A stretch of 64,000 nucleotides of DNA from Eutrigla gurnardus (GCA_963514095.1 OY741280.1:7577964-7641963), one strand, 5' to 3'; shown: positions 1 to 12,549, numbered from the stretch's first letter. The notes: generated by a model from the letters alone, not told the origin. Program-made: numbers and translations.

Positions 1-1096
1 TATACACATGTAGTGGTGGAATAATCGTGACAACGGTTTCCCAACTAGGGAAATGAACATGAACGCCCCCTTAAGTTGTAACAACCCCCCCTCACCAACA
101 ACAGCCTGTATTATCTCTCAGTCAGAGTCTATTTAGCATTCAAAGAATCCAGTAAAAACAATTAAAATCTTAAACTGAGAAAATGGAGTTCTTTTCAAGC
201 TTTTTTTTTTTTTAATTAATTGCTCTCAGCTGCGTTGTTCTCTGTCTAATTTGTTTTCCCAAGCCAGCATCAGGCACCTTCATTTACCAGTACATAATCA
301 ATGAATAATAGTGGGAGGTTTCCTAAACCCAGGCCGGCAATCCTAGTACTGAGAAGAGATGTTGAAGTCTCGTGGAGGCGTCGCTCGAGAACCTCAACCT
401 CGAAACAGGAGGCATCTCGGTTGCACACACTGCTGGGAATTCTCTCTGGCGTCCAAAAACGTTCGATTTCAGAGTATTATATGCAAATCTGTGTGTATTC
501 TCATGTGTAAGGAATACTCTGGTAACCCTCTTGTATTCAATTTGGGACTAAGTCAAGACTTGGTGGAGGATTCCAGGTACTCGATCATGTGTGATTTTCA
601 AATACAGCAGAAGTTTTAGCCTTTGCAGCCGGTAGATGAGATGGTGCGAGACTGTCAGGTCAGAAGGTTAAATGGAATCGGGCCTCACAGGAGGAAAAGG
701 AGAGAGTACATTATTCTCTGGCTCAATTTAAGAAGGAGTTCTCTCGGCCGGTACAGTGACATTTTTTTTTTAAATGGAATATCAGTAGTGGAGTGTATGA
801 ATGGAGCAGGGTCTGAAATGAGCACCCGCCAAATGTGGGTAAATTGTTTGCAATGGTCAGAGAGGAAGACACGTGAGGTAAGTGTATGACTAGATAGAGA
901 TCGAGATCAGTGGAAGTTCACCCTATCAATAAAAAGAAGCACACATGCGTACACAGCCCACTCAAACTGAATCAACCTCACCAGCTCACGGATCAGTTTG
1001 GTCTGAAGGAAGAGATCGGTGTGCCGTGGGAGGGTCCACGCGCTCAAAGCAGATGGAGCATAGGTATTAAAGCGATAGTTTAAGAAGAAAAAAAAC

Positions 1097-1123
1097 CATA
1101 AGCTGCCACAGTGGCAGCTTATG
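1097..1123. repeat. Perfect 27-nt palindrome (13-bp arms)
   Basis: The arms CATAAGCTGCCAC and GTGGCAGCTTATG are exact reverse complements separated by a single A. As single-stranded DNA or RNA this would fold into a tight hairpin. No neighbouring gene explains it. It could be a relic of a palindromic transposon end or chance. Confidence 0.8.
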
Positions 1124-3086
1124 TCAGACCCAAGAACAGAGGTCGCAGAGGTCAAGGAGGCCGATTCTCACACCAGAGTGGATTTGAAGTTTCCACCAGC
1201 TTTTTATGTATTTACATTTATGACACGTAGGTAAACATCAACAACACAGAATGCTGTCCGAAATGACTAGTGTGACGTAATATGTTCAAATTATTATTGT
1301 AAGCCCCTTTTCACCTGCAGGAGCCTTCCTCAGGGACTAGGAACCTTTTGAGGAGCTCATCACAGGGTCTGCAGGGACGAAGCGCCACTGCTTCATTCAT
1401 AAAAAAGGAGGCACTCTGGTATCGATTCAGGACGAGGGGAGAGTTTTTCTCTTTGTTTGATAACATAGACAAGAGATCGAGAGGTCATGAGTGAGCTGAG
1501 AGGGTGAGCGGTGGAGGAGAGAGAGAGAGCATGGCGGTGCTGTGATGAGAGAGAGAAAAAGACGATGATTTTGTGATTGCTCTAAAGTGCCGATAAATCA
1601 ACATCCTTCAGACAGACGCTCCTCGTCTCATTTCCCTCCTCTGCATTTCATCCTTCATATCCAGCGAGCGTTGGTGAATACTACGCAGCAGTAAATGTCA
1701 TTGCAGTGATGTAACCGTTCTGTGAGTCCTCACACTCCCAACTCCACGAGGCATTACGAGCTTTTAGTGGTCTTTATTAGTTCATCTGTCTGTTGTTTGT
1801 ACGCTGTTGGTTATCTGCAGTTTCACTTCCTGTCTTTATGTGTTTGATTCTCCACGTCTGCCTCTGATTTTTTTCCATTTATATACGTCATTGTTTCTCT
1901 TGGTACCCTGTCAGATTGTCTTCGTTCATTGCCACATCATCACTGTTTTGTTTTGTTTTTGGTATGATATTATTGCTTCCTGGTGTTGTTTGCTGTTCGG
2001 ACTGATCACCTGTATGAAGCATTGAGGAGCGTCATGTTATTTATATTTAATTATTTCTCTTTTAAAATGTTTAAATGTGTCCGTACCGACGTGCAGCATG
2101 GGTCCTTCAGTGCTGCTACAACGAGCTGACGGTGCGTTGGCAAACTCAAGTAGGTAGCTACTTGAGGGGGAAAAAGGAGAAATATAGATGTAATAAAAAG
2201 CTGTTTAAGCATTTCAATCTAAATTTAGATAACAGATATTTTCCTGAGATGAGAAGAAAATATGTATTTAATGATATTGGTGTAATTAGACCAATTCTTT
2301 CATTTTTATATTTCGAGCACCTTCTTGCCTCTATGGCAGGTCAAGATCGCTCATCCTCTTTCTCCTCCTCGCCTTTTGTACTTTGTGTCTTCTGTCTGCT
2401 GCTGAGTCTCTATTCAACCCTGAAAAGAAAAGCAACATTTTTTTCTTCTACAGTGGACTAATTTGCCACATCTTCGCAGGTCTTTAGACTGCTCTGCAAA
2501 AGCAGACAAGAGTGGGCTGAAGAATGCTTTAGTTCCTTGAAAAGTCGTCTACTCAGGACATAAATGACCAGGGAGTACTTAGCAGAAACGCAGCTAAAGG
2601 TTACATCAGCCCTGTGACGGTGGATAGAAACTAACAATAATTGTTGGTAGAGTGTGTAAAAAATGTCTTCAACATACACAGATGCATTTTACAGATACCT
2701 CTCAAGTAGAATTCAGAGCTGTCGACTAACAGCCAGTCGATCTCGATGTGCACTGGACACTTGCTCTAAGTTGATTGAATTCTGACCTAAATGTAAATCT
2801 TCTATCATCGATACGCTCAACTGACATCACATTTGCACAAATTTAAATTTAATATCAAATAAAAAACAAAACAAAACCCAAAGTCATTATAATTTGTGCT
2901 TAGTTGCATATTTGATCAACCTACTGTGTCTTTGGAGTCACAAACGCACAGAAGCACAACTCATAGAATTTTTAAAAAAGCTAACAATATTTCCCAAACC
3001 AGACATTTGTTTCTTAAAAAAAAGAAGAAGAAGAAAGCAAACATTACAGAAACAGGAAACTGGTGCATTTGTTACTATTTTTCATG

Positions 3087-3155
3087 CATCCATCGATCCA
3101 TCCATTATCTGTCACCGCTTAGCCTTTTCAGGGTCGCGGGGGGACTATTTTCTGT
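3087..3155 (+). repeat. LINE (L2/CR1-type) 3'-tail-like fragment
   Basis: The ATCC-rich run followed by a 'tatctgtcaccgctta' stretch and 'cagggtcgcgggggg' resembles the 3' end of abundant fish L2/CR1-clade retrotransposon copies as I remember them. Only about 70 bp is present and no reverse transcriptase remains. Family assignment is from memory, not a search. Confidence 0.5.
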
Positions 3156-3226
3156 GATGGATTAATCCACATTTGGTACTCTAGTGAGGATTGAGGTCTG
3201 TGGCAGCAGGATGGTGTAGAAATATA

Positions 3227-3229
<3 letters not shown>

Positions 3230-3280
<51 letters not shown>
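3230..3280. repeat. (TG)n microsatellite
   Basis: About 25 uninterrupted TG dinucleotides. A simple repeat, likely length-polymorphic. Confidence 0.95.
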
Positions 3281-3281
<1 letters not shown>

Positions 3282-6239
3282 TGACGTGTCGCTCGGTGCA
3301 ACAGCGTGGCTCATTGCTGTGTTTTAAATAGCTTTGGGACAATAATGGGGCTCTTTGGCACTAAGGAAGAAGATATATTGGGCTTTGGGCCATTTTATGT
3401 GATTTGTCTACAGTACAATATTATATCACCAGACTTATCCTTTAAAAATAAAAAGTAATAATGTTTAAAAGTCCATCTACGAACCCTGAGTTGTTCCATA
3501 TTCCTGAACAAGGCTGCTGGTGAAACACAGAAATAAGACTTCACACACGTCGTATGCACATCATCTGAAAGGCTCCAAATTCCATTTGACAGCTTAATTA
3601 TTTTTATTTTAGTCAAGCTGGTTGTGTGGCTCTATAGGGAGTGAACCTTTGGTGGGCCATCACTTTGGTCTGGCAGGAAATATAGTATCGGATGGATTTC
3701 CCTGACATTTATACACACATCTGCTGCCCTGAAGATGAATGGTTTGGGTGATTTTTCTCAAGGCCCAACGATGAATTTGACATTTTCTTTTTTGATTTTT
3801 TTGTTTGTGAAATGTCTCAGATGGATCGTCATTCAATTTGGACATTCATATTTGTTGTTATAGATTAGATCCAATACTTTGGTTGATGTCTTGTACCATT
3901 GCTGTTGCCGACATATACACACTATTCAGCCTCAGGAAACGTAGCAGCAAACATAAGTAAATACTTGCTTCGTTGCCTCCTGTGACCACAAACCATCTCA
4001 ACAAAAATAATATTTGACTATAGGGAGATATTTCTGCACTTTCAGATTTTGTTATTTCCATTGTGCTGCGTATTGTACTCAACAGTGATAATGAGCACAC
4101 ACGTCGGAAGATCATACCTCCCATAAGCACCGTGCAGATTTGATTGATCCGGCATGAAGCCTGTTTCCATACAGCGGCGGACTGAAGCTGGATAAACAGC
4201 TCGATGTGGGAGCTGCTGCTGGTCTTTGCTGTGCTGCACGGAGCCTCTTCACGAGCTGGTTATTAGACAGGAATGTTCTGTCCAAATGGAAGATGTCTGG
4301 CTATTGTGTATGTTAAAGAAAAGGAGCTGCAGTATTCATCCTCCTCAAGGTCTCCCTGAAAAAACACATAATGAATAATAAAAAATTAAATAATAAGTTA
4401 AAGATTATTTTCTGTTGCAATCCTACGTGTTGTGGTGAACTTTCTGTGCACCGTCACATTTTTCCAACAAAAGAGCTTCAACTGTTCAAAGAAAAGTAAA
4501 ATAGACATTATTGGGATAAAAAACACTCAATAAACGGTCGTGCACAAATTTCCATTATCGGGATAATCATAAATATCGTCACAAGTGACTTGGAGAAGAT
4601 GGCTAGCTCCCTATCCTAGTAGTGTATTCATGCATGGAGACCAGATAAAGTGTATAAATGTTCAGTACAATAAGTTATGTGTCCTATTTGTGACACAATA
4701 AAACACATTTGTTTCTTAACAAAACATCAAGCGATTCCAGTGTTAGTGCCATTTTAAGAGTGTAAGCCTATTTTGATGTTTATCTGGGTTAATATCTTGA
4801 ATCACAATTATTATGGATCATCGTAACTAATGTTCATATCATGCCTTTTTATTACGTTGAAACGCTGCAGTGAACATGAGAAGAGAGTTGCTGAGCTCAG
4901 TGTGAGGTGGATGATGGTGAATTAATCACCTTTTTCATCACGTATTATACATTTTATAAATTCTGTTCTTACAAATATTTCAGCACATCTACAGTATTTG
5001 TTTTCTTACTTCACAAATGGGAAGGCTTTGTCTTTTATTTTAGTATTTAAACAATTAATGTTTTTTGGCATGGGTGAGTTAGACAGCACGACCACTTGAA
5101 GGGGAACCAAAAAAAAGGGGGGGGGGACCAGTTTTTAAGTGTCTGTCCCATGGATTCATCACATTGTTCATTGGGGCAACTGACAATATTTAACTGGTTT
5201 TGAGAGGATTTATCATTAATTGAAACTGATGTCTGTCCTTTTTGTGTTTTGTACAGTTTATTTTTTTCATAGATGAGAAACACACCAAATTGTTATTAAT
5301 TACAATAAGATAACCACACAAATGCAAATATATATTAAACCAGGATTATACCAGGATATGTTCAGTATGTGATCAGGTGCATTGCAGCTTCCCTCTTCAG
5401 AAGTTGTAATGATCTACATCCTGCAATTAAAGTTGACCTTAACACATCCTGAACTGATCTATAGGCTCGACATGGGTCAATCATTTTGAATTAATAAAGC
5501 TAGCTATCGGCTATGAAGTCAGATATTTGTTCTGGGATTGGCAGCCTCCAAAACGCCCCACAGTGTTCTGAAACACACACACACACAAACAAACTATGGG
5601 CTTTCAAGGGATGGAAATCAGTTTATCGTGAGAATGATTGATTGATGATTTGAAAAGGGAAGGAATTCGTAAATTCTATTACGTGGGTCATATTTCCTTA
5701 ATGTGAGCTTGTATTCATCTGCAAAACACGTTTATGTATGTTTCTTTATTTATTTGAATGCAGGCCTATTGTAGGCTAAGTGTGTAGTGTAAGCAATACA
5801 CATACAATTACATTTGTGATCATAAAAGTTGGATGGGGCAATTATTTTTCAAAAAAAAATACTAAACAATGGATCTTTTCAGTGTGAAGGCCAGAACTGC
5901 TACAGATACTGAAAAATTCAATAACTAAGTTTCCCTTGGCTTTTGGTAAGATCGCCTCTGGAAGTTACTCAGATCATAGTATCTGGAAACGGGGCTCCAT
6001 GGTTTTTACAGCACGTTGCTTCACTGCGGCAGGTTGGTATGATGGAGGATATTGATGCTGATATTTAGCAGGCAATGTTCCCCAACATAAGGCTGTTGTT
6101 CATTAGCATACTAACATTTGCTAATGAGAAGTAAACAAAAGAGTCTAGCTGATGGGGAATGTCATTAGTTCTGCAGGTATTTGGTTAGTTTGGAATAAAT
6201 GTGAAGCAAAATGAAGCCATAAAGGATAAAGTTTAGTTG

Positions 6240-6400
6240 AAGTGATCACAGTCCTGTGGGGAACGTGAATGTATGCAGCAGCTTTCATAGTAGTTGTTGA
6301 GACACTCATAGTGTCACTAGTCAGGAGACCGCCAAAGTTTTTGGGATTACTCCCCTGGGGACCATGAAAGCCAGCACTAAATGCGATAGCGATCCATACG
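6240..6400 (+). repeat. Dispersed teleost repeat, degenerate copy
   Basis: Phrases such as 'cctgtggggaacgtgaatgt', 'tagttgttgagacactca' and 'cctggggaccatgaa' match an abundant percomorph interspersed repeat that I recognise from memory. The same motifs recur at 6830-7065. No coding capacity. The family name is not assigned. Confidence 0.5.
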
Positions 6401-6829
6401 AGATGCGTCTATTTATATCACTCTGGACCTAAGATTGCTGCGTCACTGGCAGCTGGGCGTGAGTTTATTTAAAGCTGTGGGGCCAAATCATCTAAATGAA
6501 TGTTAACTGTGACATCAAACGCTGGCAAAGCCTCTACAATGACACATCAAAGTGCTGTGAAACAGGAGTGGAAATAACGTGTGTCGGGCTAATTACAGTT
6601 GTGTCATTCAACCCTTGAATTTAAATAACCTAAATATATGCTAACTATACAGGGTTACAACTTGATATACTTGATAATACATGGTCACGTTACTTAATAT
6701 TGTAACTTAAAATATTGTTATTCTGCCATTGTTCCTGTTCTATCTGCTCTGTACATGTCTGTTGGTCCTGGTCCTGTAAGTCAACTAAGAGGCAAGAAAT
6801 TGCTTCACACCCAAGAGTTTGGCAGGTAC

Positions 6830-7065
6830 ATTTACATTTACTATTCCATAAAAGTCAAGGGATCACCAAAATGACAGCGATCTATCCTGTGGGGAACTTG
6901 AAACATGTCTGTTTCATGGCAGTCCGTTCCCACGTTCCGTCAAATACGTCCACCTGCTGGTGGCGCTACATGAAAACTCAAAAGGATTCATCGTCTGGGC
7001 ACCATGAATGTCTTTTACACAATTTTGTGCCAGTCAATATAGATATTCAGATAGATGTCCTCTGG
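6830..7065 (+). repeat. Dispersed teleost repeat, second copy
   Basis: Contains 'agtcaagggatcaccaaaat', 'tcctgtggggaac', 'tttcatggcagtccgtt', 'ctgctggtggcgctac' and 'gggcaccatgaatgtc' in the order seen in a very common percomorph repeat. It shares its motifs with the weaker copy at 6240-6400, so the two may be parts of one broken insertion. A 128-codon frame across it (6715-7101) is judged spurious. Confidence 0.6.
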
Positions 7066-7837
7066 ATTATTGTAAACTTTTACCTGGTGTCAAAGTTGTA
7101 ATGGAAATTGTTTAATTTAGTAGTTTAATGGCTTGAACTTTGTGTCATAAGTATTCCCGTCCTCCCTTTACCTTGCTCTTAAATAACACGTTGAATGAAC
7201 CGGTTGGTCAAACAAACATGAGACCCACAGCCTCTGAGAAGGTTCACCGTCCACTCAAACAACAGATCGATGTCTACGTGACCACAGACCACCAACTTGC
7301 GGCTCAAAGGATCTGCTCAACATTAAAGAATTGTTAGACTCTTGAGCCAGAATTGGCCAGAGAAGCCTGTCCCTATTGTTCCGTATCTAGCAGACAGTTT
7401 GCTCTGACTCTGTCTGTTTGCAGTCTGTCTGTTAGCCTGTTTAATTCCTTTGGACTTCTTCTATAATAAAGTGTAATACTTTTATTTCTCACCAAGAAGT
7501 GAAACACAAAATTCCACCACAAAAAGACATTGTGAGTAATCCTCTGGCCACAATGATTATCTCTACAAAATCCAAATCCATCCCATATTTGCTGAGACGT
7601 TTAGAAGTGCACCGACCAAGTACCATCATTGTCATCCGTGGAGCCTTGCTGCTAGAGCCCAATTGTAGACTGTTGTTCATACACAAAAGGATCTTGGTGA
7701 ATAGGGAATATCATTTCCAAATGATGCTTTAAAAGAAAAACAAGGCACTGTCATTTATAGGAATACTGAACTGTCAGTTCACAACTTGGTCAAAGCAGCC
7801 TTTGTTCATCCTGTCTTTCTGTCTGACTTTATTTCAG

Positions 7838-7988
7838 GCCTCAACGCAGCATGATTCCATCTCTTCACGCTCCTGCATCTCCAATGGGCAGACAGTGAGG
7901 ACCAGACCAACCGCCACCATGCGATGTGTGTAAGGGACCAGTGGCGGTGTTGTGGCCCCAGGCGGGATGCTGCTGACGGCTGGTCAGT
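7838..7988 (+). other. lrrc3b: lrrc3b 5' UTR part of the coding exon, with upstream AUGs
   Basis: A pyrimidine-rich tract ending in TTTCAG (7832-7837) gives a good splice acceptor, so transcription most likely starts in an upstream exon. The leader has a 15-codon uORF (7851-7898), a 4-codon uORF M-R-C-V (7919-7933) whose AUG sits in a near-ideal Kozak context (CCGCCACCATGC), a 22-codon uORF (7924-7992) whose stop overlaps the lrrc3b AUG as ATGA, and another out-of-frame AUG at 7967. The arrangement suggests translational restraint; that is inference. Confidence 0.6.
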
Positions 7989-8771
7989 ATGACTTTGCTG
8001 GACTTGTGGCTGTCGCGCTCCATCCCCATGTGCCTGCTCCTCCAGAGCCTTGTCCTCATGGCCCTGTGCTTCCCCTCGGCCAGCATGTGTCCAAAGGGCT
8101 GCATCTGCCAACGTGACCCCCACCTCCACGGCCTCAACGTTACCTGCAGTCAGTCCCGGCTCAAAGAGATCCCCCCCAGCCTCCCGGTCGACACCGTCCT
8201 GCTGAGGCTGGACCACAACCAGATAGGGGCCGTGCCCGACCAAGCCTTCCATGGACTCAGGCTTCTGAGGGAGCTCAACCTGTCCTACAACGCGGTGGAG
8301 ACCTTAGGCGAAGGCGCCTTCAGCGGCATCGAGGCGACGTTGCACGTGCTGGACCTCTCCCACAACCGCATCACTAGCGTGCACAAGGATGCCTTCGCTC
8401 GGCTCAAGGCCCGCGTCATCGTGGACGATAACCCCTGGCATTGTGATTGCGCCCTCCAGCAGGCCATCGGCGGAATGGCCCACAACCACGAGGCCGTCGC
8501 GCGGGTCCTCTGCAGGAGCTCGGAACTTCGGGACCAGGAGGGTCGGCCTTTCTTGGCGGTGGATACTGACCTCTGTAACCTGGCCAAAAGGACCACAGAC
8601 TACGCCATGCTGGTGACCATGTTCGGCTGGTTTGCCATGGTCATTTCGTACGTGGTGTATTATGTCCGTCAGAACCAGGAGGACGCCCGCCGCCACCTGG
8701 AGTACCTCAAGTCCCTCCCCAGCAAGCCCAAAAAACCAGACGAGGCTGACGACATAAGCACTGTTGTCTGA
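7989..8771 (+). CDS. lrrc3b: Leucine-rich repeat-containing protein 3B
   Basis: An uninterrupted 260-codon frame encodes a type I membrane LRR protein; human LRRC3B is about the same length (259). Residues 1-33 form a signal peptide with a leucine-rich core. C34 to C53 is the LRRNT cap (CPKGCIC...). Three LRRs follow: LRLDHNQI near 72-79, LRELNLSYN near 93-101 and LHVLDLSHN near 118-126. The LRRCT cap begins at NPWHCDC (about 148). A 22-residue membrane segment (YAMLVTMFGWFAMVISYVV...) spans about 205-226, followed by a 34-residue cytosolic tail ending in STVV, a possible PDZ ligand. The C-terminal 60 residues are nearly those of mammalian LRRC3B, which separates it from LRRC3 and LRRC3C. The start was chosen because MTLLDLWL aligns with the family N-terminus. 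LRRC3B is described in mammals as a candidate tumour suppressor. The exon is GC-rich relative to its flanks, so long antisense frames are shadows. Confidence 0.93.
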   Translation: MTLLDLWLSRSIPMCLLLQSLVLMALCFPSASMCPKGCICQRDPHLHGLNVTCSQSRLKEIPPSLPVDTVLLRLDHNQIGAVPDQAFHGLRLLRELNLSYNAVETLGEGAFSGIEATLHVLDLSHNRITSVHKDAFARLKARVIVDDNPWHCDCALQQAIGGMAHNHEAVARVLCRSSELRDQEGRPFLAVDTDLCNLAKRTTDYAMLVTMFGWFAMVISYVVYYVRQNQEDARRHLEYLKSLPSKPKKPDEADDISTVV

Positions 8772-9823
8772 CAGCAGTTTCCAAGCGACTCTGTCCTACA
8801 CAAACCTAATGAACACCAAGGTGTTTATCGTAACGGGACACGCGTTTAAAGTGTTTACTATTTCAAACTTTTAGGTGATGTGAGCATCAAATCTGCTGAG
8901 AAATCTTTGTATTTTTGGTGTCCTGTTGTCTGTCTTTACCAGGGTTTGTTCGTGACTGATCTGAGATGAGATGACAAGGGAGGCCACAGAGTCTAATAGT
9001 CTAACACCAACATTGTATTTTCTACCAAAAAAAATTCCATATGGAGCTTTGGAAATTTTAATCTCAGGTTTAAACATTGACATGATAATGGCCTTTTTTA
9101 GATGAAAATTTGGAATATCTGATAAAAAAAAAAGAAGAAAGAATATATTTGTAAGAAGTGACAACCTTATTTCCCTGAGCCCTCATTTTGGTATCTAAAA
9201 GCCCACGAAAAATTGTACATGGAGTTTTGCAAACCACTTGCTAATCCACCTGTATCTTTCATAACGCCCTTAAAATTAAATGTAAATTTAAATATTTATA
9301 TAACAGTTCTGCACAGAAATGTCATAATTTCTGAGGCCATTTGAGCTGTAGGTACATTGTGATAAATCTAAGACCATTAAAGCCTTGGATATGGGGTATA
9401 CAGATATATGGTCTTATCTCCCTGCTTGCCTTGAGCTGCAGCGGCTTTTTTTTTATACAGACAAATCGAAATTTTAATCAGACAATTTTAAAGAAGACAT
9501 GTAAGCGCTCACTGAAGCATTTAGTATACAGCTAAAGTGGATGATATGGAAGCCCATCTCTGTAACAAACAGAAGGTAAGGAATGATTAAAGATAACAAA
9601 AAAAAAGACTTTCTTAAAAAAATGAAAATTCTGAAATATATAGTGTCAGAATTGTGAGTTCTTAAATGGAAAATGTGCTGATTTTCCAACGGCTTCGAAT
9701 CATTGCAATGGATGCTTTCGCATCCGTCTGTTGAAAATCTTTACCTTTAAAGTCAAACTCATGATCTATCTTTTCGCTAAGACAGCTGTTGAGATGGAAG
9801 CAGCACATTATGTGCTCAATAAA
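8772..9823 (+). other. Probable lrrc3b 3' UTR, end not defined
   Basis: AT-rich sequence follows the stop codon with no further coding signal. Candidate polyadenylation hexamers are ATTAAA near 9376 and AATAAA at about 9818. Neither can be proved from sequence alone. Confidence 0.35.
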
Positions 9824-9980
9824 AAAAAAACAATTATTTTCTCCTATATGTGTGACGAGTAATAAATTAAATACACACAATTTTGGAGGAGTGTAGTTAA
9901 ATAGTTCATATGACAGTATCTCAGAACAATGACCTGATCAGACAGAGCAACCTTTTGCTCTTTGCTCCATCTTTTTTATT

Positions 9981-9993
9981 GTTGCTGGGCAAC
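9981..9993. promoter_or_regulatory. Candidate RFX X-box motif
   Basis: GTTGCTGGGCAAC fits the RFX consensus GTNRCY-N(0-3)-RGYAAC with a 1-nt spacer. It is about 1.2 kb downstream of the lrrc3b stop, with no promoter evident nearby, so a function is unproven. Confidence 0.35.
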
Positions 9994-10199
9994 CACTGAA
10001 GGAGTGCTAACATTAAGTTACACAAATTAACTGTACACTACCTTATAGTTAAAAGTACGGCATACATTAATGAAAACGACTTCCCCGAAGTACAAGTTCT
10101 GCACTTATTTGCCTCCTGCTGGTTTCTGCAAATAGTGCCAAGACAAAGTGCACATTTAAAGAATGTACTGCCCTAAAACTTTAGAAGAAACAATTTATA

Positions 10200-10390
10200 T
10201 TTTAACCGTAGCAAGTGGCCGTGGTGTAAGCAGGATAATCTGATCCAACGTGTGCAGCTATTGAACAATAATAACCTCTTTGGAGGTAATTGCGCGGGCA
10301 ACAAAAACAATTAATTAGCATGCATTATTTTTCAATAAACGCATTGTGGATTATGCATTTTATAGAAAAATGAATTCCAATCATGATTTG
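10200..10390. promoter_or_regulatory. Candidate conserved non-coding element
   Basis: The block lacks repeats and is packed with homeodomain and POU-like words: GGTAATTGCG, CAATTAATTAGCATGC, ATGCATTATT and GGATTATGCATTTTAT. This texture is typical of vertebrate developmental enhancers. Conservation cannot be tested here. Confidence 0.3.
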
Positions 10391-11993
10391 TGTTGAGGCT
10401 TGAGATTGAGGCTTTTTAGCTGGAAGAACAGTAAACTGGCTCCTGTGTAGCACTGGGTTTAATCATTGAGGAGGTGATGATTTACAAGGATGATGATCTT
10501 ATAACGATAAAATAACATTGTTTATTGTTCTGACAACATATCAAATTATTCAGTTTTAACAAAAAAAAACCTTTTTTACAGTTGTATATCACTTCTTCCA
10601 GTCATACCAAGAAAATTTGCGTTGCACAATATCAGTATATTTCATTTGTTGTTATGACGACATCCCACCATAGCTTATTAAAACAACTTCTGTATCATGT
10701 TATGAGAAAAAGATACAATCAACAGATAGATGGATAGATAGATGAACTGCGATGATTGCGTTAAAGCAGCCAATAAATAGCATATTATAACATAATCAAA
10801 GCCTGGAAAAAGAGGATAGTGGACTTCACTGGTTCATTGCTACGTATAAAAATGATTTAAAGCTGCACAAGCAACCATGACCACACACTTACCGTCCAAA
10901 CACCAAACCCCAAATGGAAGAAGCTCCGAGTTGTTTAGAATATGAATATGATTTTCTGAGTTGCTCTCAGTTATTACAAGAACCAGTGAGTGAATTACAG
11001 ACGCTGCACAGTTATTGTTGCCTTTCAGGCAACATACAAGCTGCTCCGTCTTCTTGGTGGAGGTTGTTTCGGCGTCTGCAAGTTATGAGGAAGTTATGCA
11101 CAATTAATGCAATGCACAATAATACAAGGCTGATACGAGTCCCAAAACTCCTCTGCCTTTTCGGGTAAAAAACAGAAAAAAAGAAAGAAGCTGTTTTCAT
11201 TTAGAGACAATTCTCTTAAATAGATTAACTGCAGCAAAAGACAACAATATAACACGTTTTATGATTCATTGACAATAGTGAACTATTTTATTTATGCTAA
11301 CGTAACAATCCAAACCTTCACCTTTGTGTGGTAAAACGAGAACGTTTCTTGACGAAGGGATTTACTGTTGTAACAAAAGCGTTTCCTGGTGCAAAAAAAC
11401 CCCAAAACATTTGGTGTGTCGTTAAAAACAAGAGTAATGTGTCATTATGACGTGTTGGCGTCTTGTATTATGAGGTTTCTTGTTGATATAATGGGAAACT
11501 GAGCAAATTTGTCACGATGGCAGCGCCAACCTGCCATACAGTGAGTCATCGCTTTCAACAACTCTGTCACAACCCACCAACACATTAAGATCACTCTGTA
11601 ACAGTTCAATAAAGATTAACATGCACCTACACTTTTGAAAGGTTGTCCTGGCAAAGCAAAACAATAATTAACAATCAAGCTAAATTTGGACACATTTGGA
11701 GGGACATGTGTAAATTATTTCCCAAGTACCAAGACCAATATTAATTTATATTAGAATGATTTATCCGCCTTGCAATTATATACTTTTTACAAAACTCACC
11801 TCGTAAATATTATCAAAATTAATGTTACATTTATCAGATGTAGAATATGTTTGTAATTATTGAAAATAGACCTACAGGAAGCATCCGTACAGGATTGCAT
11901 GTTTTTAAATCTATGCCTGTGTTAAATCTTATTTTGGAGTACTTCCACAAAATATGCTCATACAATGCAGAAGATCTTGAATTTGATCTTGAA

Positions 11994-12123
<130 letters not shown>

Positions 12124-12217
12124 CCTTGTGTTGGAACCAGAACAGTACATGTCATTTAACTTCTGTTTATGGTGCTATGTGTAGCAATCTGTTGAATGTC
12201 ACTGCAGCATTTGAGAA

Positions 12218-12280
12218 CCCCCCCCCCCCCCCCCCCCCAAACACACACACACACATACACACACAAACACACACACACTG
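12218..12280. repeat. Poly-C (21 nt) followed by imperfect (CA)n
   Basis: A run of 21 C residues (12218-12238) is followed directly by an ACACAC tract with a few interruptions. It lies about 100 bp after the (GT)63 tract in complementary orientation. Confidence 0.93.
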
Positions 12281-12532
12281 CTGCACATAAACACAGAAAG
12301 ATAATCAGCAGTCATTGTCACATAATCAATCTAAAATCATTCCAAATCACAGCTGATCTGCACAAAGTCAGAAACTTGATCAAGTGTACACTCGGGTGTG
12401 TCGGGTCACCGTGACATCACTGTTGGGTGTGGTTACAGGTGCAACACAGCACCCAACAGTGTGGTCAGAAGTGAAAAAGTGTCCACGCCAGACCCAAGGA
12501 TAGATCAGATTCAGTGGTGTCCCAGTTCAGCA

Positions 12533-12549
12533 CCCCCCCCCCCCCCCCC
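12533..12549. repeat. Poly-C tract (17 nt)
   Basis: Uninterrupted run of C. Such tracts can form i-motif or, on the other strand, G-quadruplex structures, and are prone to length errors in assemblies. Confidence 0.9.

Larger units (their letters stand above)
1..6239. other. Intergenic (or lrrc3b 5' intron) DNA, no gene recognised
   Basis: All open frames here are short, start and stop at random, and match no family I recognise. The stretch is AT-rich with a (TG)n tract near 3.23-3.28 kb, a short LINE-tail-like segment near 3.09-3.15 kb and a 27-nt palindrome at 1097-1123. Because lrrc3b has a splice acceptor just before its coding exon, an upstream non-coding exon may lie here or beyond the left edge. 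I could not identify it. Confidence 0.6.

Noticed and set aside
7806..8696. Several long minus-strand and alternate frames over lrrc3b
   Set aside because: Shadows of the GC-rich lrrc3b exon; only the + frame gives a recognised protein with signal peptide, LRRs and membrane segment.
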